DNA of 64,000 bases, taken from positions 1,054,001 to 1,118,000 of the forward strand of contig JARUPY010000189.1 of NCBI GenBank assembly GCA_029817715.1, written 5' to 3'. How positions within the stretch are numbered: position 1 is the first letter of the stretch; every line of letters starts with the position of its first letter. The translations under genes were made by a program, and so were the position numbers. Of this stretch, positions 22,950 to 38,281 are shown piece after piece. The notes under the pieces are model-generated. The model ran no database searches. It saw nothing but the letters and a program-made list of their open reading frames with translations, and was not told the origin of the DNA. The stretch comes from Melastoma dodecandrum. Its lineage: Eukaryota; Streptophyta; Magnoliopsida; Myrtales; Melastomataceae.

Positions 22950-24867
22950 CTGCAAACCAAACCCGAACGAATGGCAGCAGTCAGCCGTGAACACATCCGA
23001 AAGAACCAAGCTCGCGCCAAATCCTCACTCTCAAAAACCAAACAAAACCCAACGGGAGAACCTCCACAATTTGAAAGTGTTCAAAAAAAGAAACTTGAGC
23101 CGGGGCATAGCAGGAGACAGAACCAGCGAAAAAGAAACGCTGTCCGAATCTTCAGAAAGAAAGCATCACCCCTGTTCCATTCGTCACAAGGTCCCAAAAT
23201 CACGACAGAGACGACGACGGCCAAGAAACATCAATCTGATCACATCATCGTCTCTCCTTTCGTTTAATATATTCCATCGCCTTTACAGAACAAAGGCAAA
23301 AAAAAATGCATAAACCGAAAAAAATCCTCCCTTTTTTCTTACTTTGGCAGGAGGATAAGAATCATTCCTTCCCCTCACACCAAAAAGAATCCGACCCAGA
23401 AAGAGGGCTCCCCGGAATTCCCCTCCCCCCGACACAAAGGAACCAGCTTTACTCACGAAAACAACTGCACGGGGACAAACCCAGAAACCGATCCCGTCTT
23501 TCTTACATCTGTGCAGGTGGGTCAGTTGCGAAGCATCTCTGTCGAGAATTATTCCTCGCAACATGGCTTGGAGACGCAGGAGAAGGGAATGGATCGAGGG
23601 AGGGAAAGAGGAAGTAGAAGTAGTACCGACGTTATTAAACTGATCATGGATGAAAAACCTTGACAGGTACTCATGTAATAAAATAAAATTGTTTCTTTTT
23701 TTATTCCCTTCAAAATATTTGGGATTTAATTCAATTTATTTTATAGTTTACTGGAGTCAACTACCCCCAACATCTAATACAAACCCACGGAAGAATCATT
23801 TCTAAAAATGTGGGGTTAGTAATGCAATGTGACATGACATTGGCACCCAAGTTTTTCTTTTTCTTTACCAAAGAGAGTTTGGTGTTTCATTTCTTCCTCT
23901 CCCTTTCACCTTGATAAGGAATTTATGGCTTCACCCAGAAATAAATTTTGGTCCCCCCCACCCCAAATTTAAATTTGGGTGGAGTACAGAGAACATACTA
24001 TTGATGGGAAACAAAAAACAACAGCCCACCGAAAAATCGCATAACAAAAAATTAAAAGAAAAATCACATCTCTTTATTCAAATTTGAAACATTACTTAGA
24101 AACATATATATATTTAATTCTTATTTTACTTATTTTACTATGCCTTTTGCATGATAGATAGGCAACAATTATAAAAAGGGGGTCAAATTCCTCAAACTCA
24201 ATGCACTCCCGGAAGAAGAGACAAAAAGAAACACAAACGATGAACTCTAATGATTTATTTAGTGCCATGTTACTTAAACCCCCGGATGAAAAGCATGTCT
24301 CGTGATTTTGGGTCTTGACTTCTGAGTTCACATAAACTAAAACTTTGGTTGGTTTGGGAAGGATGCCGTGATAGATATTCTTGTATGGTCCCAACATTAC
24401 CAACTATTGTCCTCCCCTATAGTGTGTTGTCACATGACATGAAGAAACCGACATTAATGTAACATTTTTCTTTTCTCTCTATAACGAGATTAGGTGACCA
24501 AAGTATCGAGTCGTTTGAGGTCATGACAAACGGGTAAAAAACTCAAGTTTAGCTTACAAGTTGTTTACTTGACAAAATCATCCAAATTATACCCATTTCA
24601 TATTTATTAATTTTAAGACGGGAATTTCGATTTATTCAGCTCGAGAATCCGACTTAATCCTGACAATAATAGTAATGGATAATATAATGTAGTTGATAAT
24701 CACATCAATATGTGAGGGGATCTTGTTGGGCCGAACGATTGACAGTGACGCATACACGACTGGCCCAATTTATAAACATTCATGGGCTTGTATGGGCCGG
24801 ATAAAATGGGTGGGCCATTACTCTATGATAAGAAATTTAGTAAAAAACATATCCACACACATCACGG
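22950..24867. other. TRM 5' region and AT-rich spacer
   Basis: Bases 22950-23640 are GC-richer and transcript-like on the minus strand. They probably hold the TRM initiator exon and 5' UTR, though no exon could be fixed. Bases 23640-24867 are AT-rich with no coding signal. Confidence 0.4.
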
Positions 24868-24941
24868 GGTGTCGTGGTGTAGTTGGTTATCACGTCAGTC
24901 TAACACACTGAAGGTCTCCGGTTCGAGTCCGGGCGACGCCA
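24868..24941 (+). tRNA. tRNA-Val (anticodon AAC)
   Basis: The 74-nt sequence folds as a full cloverleaf. The acceptor stem GGTGTCG pairs with CGACGCC with discriminator A. The anticodon stem TCAGT/ACTGA encloses loop CTAACAC with anticodon AAC. The T loop is TTCGAGT and the D arm carries the A-box-like GTGTAGTTGGTTATCAC. A T-run (TTTTT) follows directly, as a Pol III terminator. CCA is not encoded, as expected for a nuclear tRNA. Confidence 0.95.
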
Positions 24942-25196
24942 TTTTTATTATACCCAGTATATATTTTTTTCCCCAATTCAAAAAAACATTCGAACAACAT
25001 TTCATTACCAGCTAAGAGGAACAAAAAGCCTCATCATCCAAGAGATCATCAAACATACGAAGCAACGCCGCCCTGCGCATCTATCTAACAACAACAAAAC
25101 TGGGGAGTTGGGGGGGGTGGATTTCCCCTTTTTCTTCTTTTCCGGAGAGGGCTCTTCCTAAAACTTACTAAACTAGTCGACGACCGACAGACATTT

Positions 25197-26675
25197 TCAG
25201 AACTGGGAGATGCATCTCCTATGGCATGCGAACGTTGACCTCTTCTTCTGCTTCGTCTCCTCCTTCCACACCTTCCCGATATCCGTCGCGATCCTGGTCG
25301 CGTCCGACGACGCCCCCGACAGTCCCCTCTTCGTGAACCCCACCGCGTACAGCCCCGCGTCCCCTAGTTTCCACCCATTCGGGAACTCCGTCTTTGGGTA
25401 CCCGTTCTTTGAGAAGAACTCGTTCTCCTGACATCGTAGCAGGCAGAAGATTAAGGTCGTTTGGAGAAGGCTGGATTTGTTATACGTATATATCTATTAT
25501 TTAGTGCTATTTTGACTGACCTCGAGCCAAGACGGCACGTTGCTGCGGTAACCGGTCGCGAGGATGACCGAGTCGACTTCCAACATCCGGCCGTCGACCA
25601 GCTCGACCAGACCACCGGATGTGAACCTCCGTATGCCAGGGACGACCTTGATTTTGCCAGCCCGGATCTTGGATAATGCGCCGACATCGAGTACCGGGGT
25701 CTTGCCATGTACATTCTTGAGCTCCAACGGGCCGATCTTGGGCCTCGTGAGCCCGTACCTCTTCATGCTTCCGAGGACTAGCCATGCCAACAGCAGCAGG
25801 ATCTTGTCGACCAGCCACAGAGGAAACCACTTCAGCATCTGGACGGCCAGCTCGAACGTCGATCTTCCTAGGACTTCCCTCGGCAGGACGTGAACCTGCC
25901 TCCAGAACAAAAAACAGGGTCAGTTTGAGATCAGCAGTGCAGTTACAGTTGGTTAATATATTTGAGGTTGAAGGCGCGTTCTGTTTTGGCTTACCGAGCT
26001 ACGGACAACTATGAAGGGAAGTGCATTGTGGTTGCAGAGATCGAGGGAGACCTCCATGCCGGAGTTACCGCATCCGACGACGAGGACCTTCTTCCCTGCG
26101 AACCTCTCCCCCGACTTGTAGTAGCAGGCGTGGATCACCTCCCCGCCGAAGCCGGGAAGACCCTCGATGTCAGGCACCACGCGCTCTGCATTCTCACCGG
26201 TCGCAACCACAAGCCACCTGCAGATGTACTCGACCTCGTGGGAGGAGCGAGCGAGGCCAGCAGTGGTGGGGGCAGTGCAGACCCTCCAGAGCCCGCTCGT
26301 CTCGTCGTACCTTGCAGACTGGACGCACACGTTGAAGTTCGGGTTGATCTCGAACCGCCTCGCGTAGGACTCAAGGTAGTCGATGAACTGACATCGGGTA
26401 GGGTACTCGGGGAAGTCCTCGGGGAACGGCATCTTGGGGAGCTGGCAGAACTGCTTGGGCAGGTGGAGCTTGAGGCGGTCGTAGGTGTGTTTCTGCCAGA
26501 GGGAGGCGATGCACTCGGCTCTCTCGAGGACGACGAACGGCACGCCCTGGTCCCTCAGGCAGGCAGCAGTTGCTAGCCCAGCAGGGCCCGCGCCCACGAT
26601 GACGGGGCCATTGACCCAGACGCTGCGGCGGGCGAGAAAGTCCTCGCGATCTGCTGAGCGGAACAGATTTTCCAT
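25197..26675 (-). CDS. YUC: YUCCA-type flavin monooxygenase (auxin biosynthesis)
   Basis: YUCCA enzymes convert indole-3-pyruvate to indole-3-acetic acid using FAD, NADPH and O2. Exons on the minus strand are 26675-25995, 25895-25521 and 25427-25197, in phase, giving 428 residues, the usual family length. The FAD motif GAGPAG is at residues 28-33. Then come [19 protein letters not shown], the FMO-type [15 protein letters not shown], the NADPH motif [10 protein letters not shown] near residue 205, and [13 protein letters not shown]. The C-terminal exon carries [17 protein letters not shown]. All catalytic motifs are intact. The first exon is GC-rich, unlike the very AT-rich upstream region. 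The exact YUCCA subclade was not resolved. Confidence 0.95.
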
Positions 26676-29600
26676 GACCGTTTTTTCTTTGTCAAAATGG
26701 AGTGAGTTTTTTGGGATTGTGGGGATTGAATTGAGGAGAGGAGATGGTGATTAAATAGGTGGTTGGGGGGGGGGGGTGCATCCAAATGATAAGAACCACG
26801 ACCACCACCATGACCCATGTGGTGATTGCTAATGAATGTGATGTAATTAAAGTGTGGGTGTGTGTGTTAATCAAAAGTATAATGATCCCAATTGTTTAAT
26901 AACAATGACAGTAATTATTATCATTACTATCTTTGTATTTTTGTTTGGATGGTGTTATAGTGGTGGGGATGGGAGTAAATCTTGATTGCACTCGGCTGCA
27001 TTGTTTTCCTCCAATATTGGGAAATAAAGGGTTTGGGTTGAGTTGAGTTGAGTAGGCCCGCCCGGGGGAAAAAGTGGGTTTCCTTCTCATTGGAAGTTAA
27101 CTGCTCTTATTAATATCATTTTATATTTTCTCTTATAAATTTATTGGCTTTTTTTATTACATTTATTAACAGATACGAGGCATCGTTTCTTTACATTTAT
27201 TTTGATACATGATTGTTAGAATAACGAGGGAGGACCCAAAAAAACAAAAGGTTTTTTGCAAATTCCCAATCCCATGCGACCAGGTTTTGTTTAGTCTTTT
27301 AACCTGCATAATAGATACATATCCCACCCATTCCTTTACCTCTTTTCAGTAATACCCCCACGTGTCTCCTCCCACGTTTCTCGAGTTTTGTTCCGAGTAA
27401 AAAATTATTTTATAAAATAAAATAATAATTTTTAAAATTAATTAAATAATATTCGACGTTAAAAATATCGAATTCTAACACTAAATTTATCTATAAAAAA
27501 TTGAATATTCGGTGTTACGTGCCCAAGGAGAGGGAAGAGTCCGCTTTCTTCCCTTTGCAGATAATAAAATGTTTAATCAAAGTGAAAACTTTACCCCCCC
27601 CTAGTTTTTACTCTTTTTAGGATTAAAATCATTAATAGTAGTAAAGTAAAGCCTACCCCCATCACGCATGCGCAAACGTGAAAAGGGTCGAACTAAAAAG
27701 CCATGATGATTATTATCCCTGCATTAAAAGTTGTTAAAAAAAAAAGAGAACACAAATATTCTTCTCGGAAATTCATGCGGCCTCGCCTTTCTTGAATCAT
27801 AATTACACGTCTTGTGCTCTATTTATTATTATCTTTAACGAAGAAGATTTTGTGGGGTTAATTAGTGAAAGTTTTTAATGATCATAATTACCACCACCCC
27901 AATCTTCATTAAGGTGACAATTCCCATTTTCATGGGTTGGAGGCGTTGACTCCCACTCCTCATTTAATTTCCCCCTACCCAAAAAACAACCCGAGTACAA
28001 ATAAATGCCCTTTGTTCACCCAAAGGGGGCGTGGTGGTCCGTTCCATACCTTAAATACTTGCGCAACTTTTATCTATCCTTTCCAAATAATGGAATACTG
28101 CTTACATTTGCATAACACACGTTGGCGGCAATCGGCCGCCGATGTGCATCGGCACGCAAGCTCGTATTCCGAACTAGTTGAGAAAAAACGCCGCTCGTTT
28201 CGCGACACGAGGCCTAATATCTTCGACGAGATGCTAAAGTAAACTACGTATAAAGATTGCTCATTTGGCTCGTCTTTTTTTTTTTTTAATATTGGTTAAG
28301 TTATGTTTTAGGAACATTGCACTCGGCACTCGAAAGGGTTTGCCGTCCTCCAATACTCACTCCTTTTTCCAGGGTTTTTAATATTGTATTCCACATGGAA
28401 AGCGTTTCCTTTTCCCTTTGCATATATCGATGTTCATTCATCTTCTTTTAATGTTCTCTCGATTATTAAAAAAATAAAAAGTTTGAGGCTTGGGTAACCA
28501 CGTGATTTCATCTCCAAGGAACGTGACGATGGTGCGAATAAGTTTTTTAATCCCTGAATTAATCGAATTATTATACTTACCTTGAGAAGATCGTTTATTT
28601 ATTTATGCATCAGAGACTGGATGACATAAAAATGAAGGAATATACGTACAATTAATCTCGCGAAAGAAGATGATTCATTCATGTTCATGCACTAAATGTC
28701 CCTGAATCCATCAAATCATGTTACCGACAAAAAAAATTATGAAAAATACTACTTGGCAGCTGACCGGAAGATCTGGTGGACCTTCCTTTCTTACATCAAA
28801 CCAATGATTACAGACACCATTAATTAACCCCAGAAGAAATTAGTGAGATTCCCATGAATCCATTCCCCCAAACTGTATTAACCGCCCATAAGACAACCCC
28901 CAAGGCATCACTTCACTAGTTATAAATATAAACCAATCCTAATGGTGGGTTTTAGGTATTTTTGACACCCACATGAAGAAGATAGGGGGATGAATGAATG
29001 GATACACACATGAGACCCACATGCAAAAACAAATTAGTTAGACTGGTGGTATTCATGTAAGAAAGAAAATAATAGAATTTGGTTGATTAAAACCGGGAAC
29101 TAACTAATCATAGGCATGTGGTTTAAAGATACTTGTCGTGTCTGCCGGATTTTATGTCCCTTTGGTTAATGAATCCCAATTCATTCATCGAAATAAAAAG
29201 GGGCGGAACAATGTTGATCCGGTGAACAACTTCCGGCTAGGGTTGGTTTCCGGAATACTAACCCTATTACTTTTTCTTCCTAGTTTCGATTTCCGACTGC
29301 GACTTAACTTTTTCGACTTAATGTGGCGGTCGGGATCGCGATATAAATATAATATTTAGGGAATTTTTATAAATTGAAATCTTATTTTATAATTTTTTTA
29401 TCTAATCATATTATCCTATAAACATCCTGCGGTTGTAATAGTGAGGTTATTACAAATTAGTTAATTACGTGAGACGTCAATTATTATAATTTAGTGATGA
29501 TTAGTATATGAAAATTAATTTATAAATATAATTTTCAATTTCTTGTCACTCATAAATTAATCGTATTACGTCACGTTTTGAGTTTTTCATTTTAAAGCGA

Positions 29601-30013
29601 GAACTTGTAATTATGCTTGATATCCACGATTCTAAAATAATTAAAACTTAGAATTTACTCGACCTATTCGATGACAAAGATATCTGTTATAAGTTTTTTT
29701 TAAGTGTTACCCGGACTAGCACATGGATCCAACTAAAATAGTCCAGAAGTAATAAGCATAGGAAATAGAATGGTCGCATGAAAATTCCTTTGTGATGGAG
29801 ACTGGTCAAAGGGGGAAGCAAATGATTTGATGGGAATATTTGGCAAGTTGTCTCATGATCCCCTCCTCATTTGTTTTTTTTGTTCTTTTTACAAGTTTAA
29901 TGGGCTTAATTGTTATGATTGATTTGTCGGGGTAAAAGAAGACGTTGGCGGACAAAGAGAAAAAAAAGAAGAAGAAGCCCCGACCCCAAATGAAAAATCT
30001 TAATAAAAAAACA
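26676..30013. other. AT-rich intergenic stretch, no gene recognised
   Basis: The stretch is dominated by A/T runs, with a short G run (26765-26776) and a GT-rich tract near 26854. A GC-rich island at about 28110-28250 stands out: it holds CGGCCGCCGATG and an open frame, but its sequence matches no family I know. Confidence 0.45.
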
Positions 30014-30022
30014 TTGAACATG
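30014..30022. repeat. 9-bp target-site duplication, left (TTGAACATG)
   Basis: TTGAACATG lies immediately left of the foldback element and is repeated exactly at 31461-31469. Confidence 0.9.
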
Positions 30023-31460
30023 GGAAGCGGCTAACGGTACGTGCACGTGGGACTTACGTAGTTTACTACTTAATACTAAAATTAAGTAGTAAATTTTACT
30101 AAAAGTTGACCGTTACTACTCTAGTCAACACAAAAGTAGTAAAAAAAGTAGTAAATTTTACTACTTATTGGTCTTCTTTTAGTAAAGTCAACGCAAATGT
30201 AGTATAAAATGTCGTAAATTTTACTACTTCTGGACTGTTCAACCGCAGTGCAATTTTACTACTTTTACGCTGACTTTACTAAAACCTCATTTTTAGTAAA
30301 GTCAACGTAGATAGTAGTAAAAAAAGTAGTAAAATTTACTACTTTTTTTTACTACATTTGCGTTGACTTTACTAAGAAAACCACACTTTTTAGTAAAGTC
30401 AACGTAAAGTAGTATAAAAAAGTAGTAAAATTTACTACTTTTAACTGTACAATTATGTCGATAAGTAGTAATTGTTTACTATTTTCGTTGTGATTTTTAG
30501 TAAAATTATGTTTGAGTTGGTAAAATTGGTAGTAAACAGGTAGGGTTTGTCGTAAATGTTTACTACTTTAAGCATGTTTTTACTAAAATAAGTAGTAAAC
30601 TGTTACTACTTTTATCGGCGTTGACTAAGAAATTTTACTACTTTGAACAGTGTTTTCGAACCTAACTCCGAACCTAATTATTCTAAATTTTGATGTGAAA
30701 TGACTATTTTTGCCCCGGTTACCACGATCATAGGTTTGTGTCACAGTCCACGATCATAGTAACCGGGGGCAAAATAGTCATTTCACATCAAAATTTTAGA
30801 ATAATTAGGTTCGGAGTTAGGTTCGAAAACACTGTTCAAAGTAGTAAAATTTCTTAGTCAACGCCGATAAAGTAGTAACAGTTTACTACTTATTTTAGTA
30901 AAAAACATGCTTAAAGTAGTAAACATTTACGACAAACCCTACTGTTTACTACCAATTTTACCAACTCAAACATAATTTTACTAAAAATCACAACGAAAGT
31001 AGTAAAACAATTACTACTTATCGACATAATTGTACAGTTAAAAGTAGTAAATTTTACTACTTTTTATACTACTTTTACGTTGACTTTACTAAAGTGTGGT
31101 TTTCTTTAGTAAAGTCAACGCAAATGTAGTAAAAAAAAGTAGTAAATTTTACTACTTTTTTTACTACTTCTACGTTGACTTACTAAAAATGAGGTTTTAG
31201 TAAAGTCAGCGTAAAAGTAGTAAAATTTGCACTGCGGTGAACAGTCCAGAAGTAGTAAAATTTACGACATTTTATACTACATTTGCGTTGACTTTACTAA
31301 AAGAAGACCAATAAGTAGTAAAATTTACTACTTTTTTTTACTACTTTTTGTGTTGACTAGAGTAGTAACGGTCAACTTTTAGTAAAATTTACTACTTAAT
31401 TTTAGTATTAAGTAGTAAAACTACGTAAGTCCCCACGTGCACGTACCGTTAGCCGCTTCC
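30023..31460. mobile_element. Foldback element with about 700-bp arms and 9-bp TSD (Mutator-like)
   Basis: The 1438-bp element begins GGAAGCGGCTAACGG and ends with the exact complement CCGTTAGCCGCTTCC. The two arms remain complementary almost to the centre, near 30740, leaving a small spacer around GGTTTGTGTCACAG. Each arm is packed with AGTAGTAAA/TTTACTACT words, themselves short palindromes. The exact 9-bp flanking duplication indicates Mutator-superfamily transposition. No protein is encoded, so it depends on a transposase elsewhere. The arms differ almost only in one-base homopolymer lengths, so it is young. A transcript would form a very long hairpin. Confidence 0.92.
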
Positions 31461-31469
31461 TTGAACATG
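31461..31469. repeat. 9-bp target-site duplication, right (TTGAACATG)
   Basis: Exact copy of 30014-30022, directly after the right end of the foldback element. Confidence 0.9.
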
Positions 31470-31664
31470 GCCTTTCTCAAGGGGTGGCATTGGACCGGGC
31501 GTCCAATCGTTCCTCATCAGGCCATTTTATTATATCCTGGTAGGATCTTAACGCTCCCGCCATAGATACATGTACATGTATTTTAGATATAAACACACAC
31601 CTCTGACTGCTCTGAGAAGATTACGAGGCCATGAAATGTTTCCCCAACTTTTTGATTTTATTTA

Positions 31665-32213
31665 GGCAAAATATACGTTTTAGTCTAATTATTTATTTTG
31701 TCATTATTTTTGTTTTTTATATAATTCTATCGTCAACTTTTACTTTTATATTGAATTTTTTCTAGTGAAAGCCAAACAAAGCCTTAATATAGTCTAACTC
31801 GTGTCTTATAATAGTGGAATTATAATCTTTTATTTATTTACCTCATAATCCACTTTATCCATAGCAATAATCTCCCAATAAAACAATCATTTGGCTCTCA
31901 TCAATTTTGCATATTTTTGACAGCATTAGCAACTATCGTCCAACTTTGGCTTCAAACTCACTTGATCTGACCATCGAAATTTTAAAATAAAATAACATAT
32001 GAGATGTTTTAATATGATTTACCATTTTTTTTCTTTTTTAGTCAATAAATGAAAATTGTGTATTAATACATGTTTGGCTTTCGCACAAAAAAATTTATGA
32101 TTGGGCAAAATCAAAATAGAAACCAAAGTTGGTGACATAATTATATAACAAACTAAATTAATGACAAAACAAAAAATTAACTCAAAGTTTAGACCATAAA
32201 TCGATATTTTACC
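31665..32213. mobile_element. Mutator-like MITE with exact 9-bp TSD TTTTATTTA
   Basis: The 549-bp element starts GGCAAAATATACG and ends CGATATTTTACC, giving inverted ends. It is flanked on both sides by TTTTATTTA (31656-31664 and 32214-32222). The inner parts are also loosely complementary, for example AAGCCAAACA on the left and TGTTTGGCTTT on the right. It is AT-rich and non-coding. Its terminal sequence resembles that of the element at 50501-51657, suggesting one family. Confidence 0.8.
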
Positions 32214-32228
32214 TTTTATTTATTTATC

Positions 32229-34440
32229 TGTCGCCATAAATCTCGTTGTTGGCAGGGTCCTTATCCTGATGAATGCTGTCGAGAGCAGGATGGATGACAA
32301 GCCCCGTGGAGTCACGATTGTTTAACCTTGACAATCATTCCGGCGCTGTGAACGACTCGAAGGTCACCACGAGGTTTGGTTCCAAGATGCATCTTCAGGT
32401 GTCTCTCGACAGAGGCTACCGTGTTCTCGACGAGGCGACAATGTATTGTTGTGATGTTAGGCCGACTGCCAAGCATCTGTGGAAGCCGCACTTTTTTGCT
32501 TGCTTGAGATGGGAATACTGGCGTAACGAGTCTTTTGCCTGTGAAGATTAAAGAGGAGGGCAAAAGCGGGTCCACCGATGCCTACTGTGTCACAAAGTAT
32601 GGGCAGAAATGGGTCAGAACTCGAGACAATCGTGTGATCACTATCGGCGTGTTTGATAATTCTCGGATCGAAAAGAACTTGGCCAACGACAATGTCACTG
32701 CCCTTAAGGATGCTCGGATTGGAGAAGTGAGGATCCGTCTGTCTCATACTCGAGTCTGACCGGGTCTACGTGTTTAGCAATAGAAATTTTGTGCCACAGA
32801 TCTCAGCCTAATCTGTGGATCGACGGTCTAGAATATAGACCAAATGAAGGAAAATCCAAGAAGGAGGTGACCACGGATACACATCAGGCGAAGGCTTGCT
32901 GGGCAAAGGGATCACCAAGCGACGGGATTACCAAGCGATGGGCGACAACAGGTCGGCGAAGCGACAAGCGACAGTCATGCTGGACGAGCAAGGAAACTCT
33001 ACGGCGAATGCCAATGGGCGACACGGTCGATCAATCAACTATTAAGGAAGGCTCCAAAAGATCTCGGGATCCGGAAAGAGATTATTACCAAGTTTACTCA
33101 TACGAAAAGGAGATACTCCATGGAAGACTGGCAGTAAAGGAAACGTAATATATGTGCAATACATAGTTACCGTATATACGTAGGTCTAGCTTAGTATAAA
33201 TAGTTGTTCTTAGGCATTGTACATCAATACCTCTAGACAGACGGACATATATTGTCATATTTTATCTTTTCAAGCATTCCTGAGTTCAAGCTCTCTTTGT
33301 GCTCCTGCGTTCTTGCTCACTCTCGAAGGCATCGTCAATGACATCCGTAAGTGCTTCCGCCTAAGGCTGCCCATCCGCTGTCTTCCCCATCTTCTTTCAT
33401 TTCATACGGCGACCACACATTTCAACGAATTTTTTGGGCACCAGTTGCCCGTAATGCTAGAGATTTTCGTTGTGTTTGGATCCGGCTTGTCCGCGGTCAC
33501 TTTCGAAGCGAACACTACGCACACTCGTTTCCGCTTTGAATGCTGCACCCTACCGATGTCAAGAAGATGGGCAAGCTTCACCTGACTGTCAGGTTCTCCT
33601 GTGCCAATACGCCAAATATGCTGCACATGTACGCGATGTCTCTTCTGCCTAAGATGCACTACGTCCGGCCATTGTCTGTCAATCAGCTGGAGAGCCTGAG
33701 GTAACAGGCGATGAACGTGGTGGCGTCTCAGCTCAGCCGTGCAGAGCCACCCCGCAAGGAAGTCGTTGACTATATGTTCGACTGGGGTTCCCACATGTGG
33801 AGCATGTGGAGAAGCAAAGCGAACGTCTTCCGGCTAATGAACATGCTCTCCGGGATAGTCGCCATCACTCGCTGTACCGAGCTAATCTGCACCTGGCATA
33901 AGCCAATATGCTCGATGATGTTTGTAGTGACATTCCCCTGGCTTGTATACTGCCGAGAGCTCATACTCCCCATTGTGCTCCTCCTTATGGCACTGACCTG
34001 CCAGTCGAGGTACCGGTCCCGACCCCGCCACACGCTTACATGGACATTCGTTTCTCCCAGGCGGAGACCGTCTACCATGACGAGCTCGGCAAGGAGTTTG
34101 ATTCTTTCCCCACAAGCAAGGGCGCAGAACTGGTCAGGACAAGGTACGACCGTTTGAGGACTGTGGCTGGGAGGATCCGGACTGCTGCCATCCACATGGC
34201 GACCCAGGGGGAGAGATTCCAGGCCCTGTTGAGCTGGAGAGGCCCCAGGGCGACGTTCCTGTTCATAATATTGTCTCATTGACTCAGTGGCTGTACGCCA
34301 TGCCAACCAAGACCACAGTGGCCATCTGCGGAGTGTACGCAATGAGACCGCTCCGGCTCCGGAGCTGGATGCCACACCAAGCTCTGAGCTTCTTCAGGAG
34401 ATTGCCCACCAAGGCCGACACCCTGCCGCAGTGTAGTGTT
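32229..34440 (+). pseudogene. MCTP/FTIP pseudogene (C2 domains and transmembrane region), split by a solo LTR
   Basis: MCTP proteins tether ER and plasma membrane, and the FTIP members carry FT protein through plasmodesmata. Frames give the last C2 domain and C-terminal region in order: VESRLFNLDNHS, DEATMYCCDVRPTAKHLWKP, GSTDAYCVTKYGQKWVRTR, ITIGVFDN, DARIGEVRIRLS, then after the LTR KKMGKLHLTVRFSC, LSVNQLESL, QLSRAEPPRKEVVDYM, SHMWSMWRSKANVFR, DELGKEFDSFPTSKG, VRTRYDRLRTVAGR and TQGERFQALLSWRGPRAT. The C2 core between WVRTR and VITIG is deleted. There are several stops and frameshifts. The N-terminal C2 domains are missing. Confidence 0.9.
32771..33514 (+). mobile_element. Solo LTR, copy A, with 5-bp TSD CTACG
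   Basis: The 744-bp insert starts TGTTTAGCAA and ends AGCGAACA, with CTACG on both sides (32766-32770 and 33515-33519). Host MCTP sequence stops at DRVY on the left and resumes as YAHSFPL on the right. A TATA box (TATAAATAG) lies at about 33195, placed as in a U3 promoter. No internal retrotransposon sequence is present, so it is a solo LTR. A second copy is at 44274-44991. Confidence 0.88.
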
Positions 34441-34604
34441 AGTATCTACGTCAATGTTGTTAGGATTGGAACAAGGGATGCCTGGATTTTTATGGTGTCT
34501 TTACTCTCTTTTCGTGTGGGCAAGCGTTGGATTAGACTTATTATCGGAGGAATGGAGGCTTTGGTAATTCTATCAACGTGGATGATAACAAATGTTACAT
34601 GTCA

Positions 34605-38281
<3,677 letters not shown>

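Noticed and set aside
23283..23617. Frames on both strands upstream of the TRM gene as an independent gene
   Set aside because: They match no family and lie where the TRM leader is expected.
25219..26576. Long plus-strand frames opposite the YUCCA exons (for example 25962-26576)
   Set aside because: They are antisense shadows of a GC-rich coding exon; the minus-strand protein is unmistakable.
30023..31460. CRISPR-like array or satellite because of the repeated AGTAGTAAA words
   Set aside because: The words are irregularly spaced and symmetric about the centre; the 9-bp duplication shows a transposon, and this is plant DNA.
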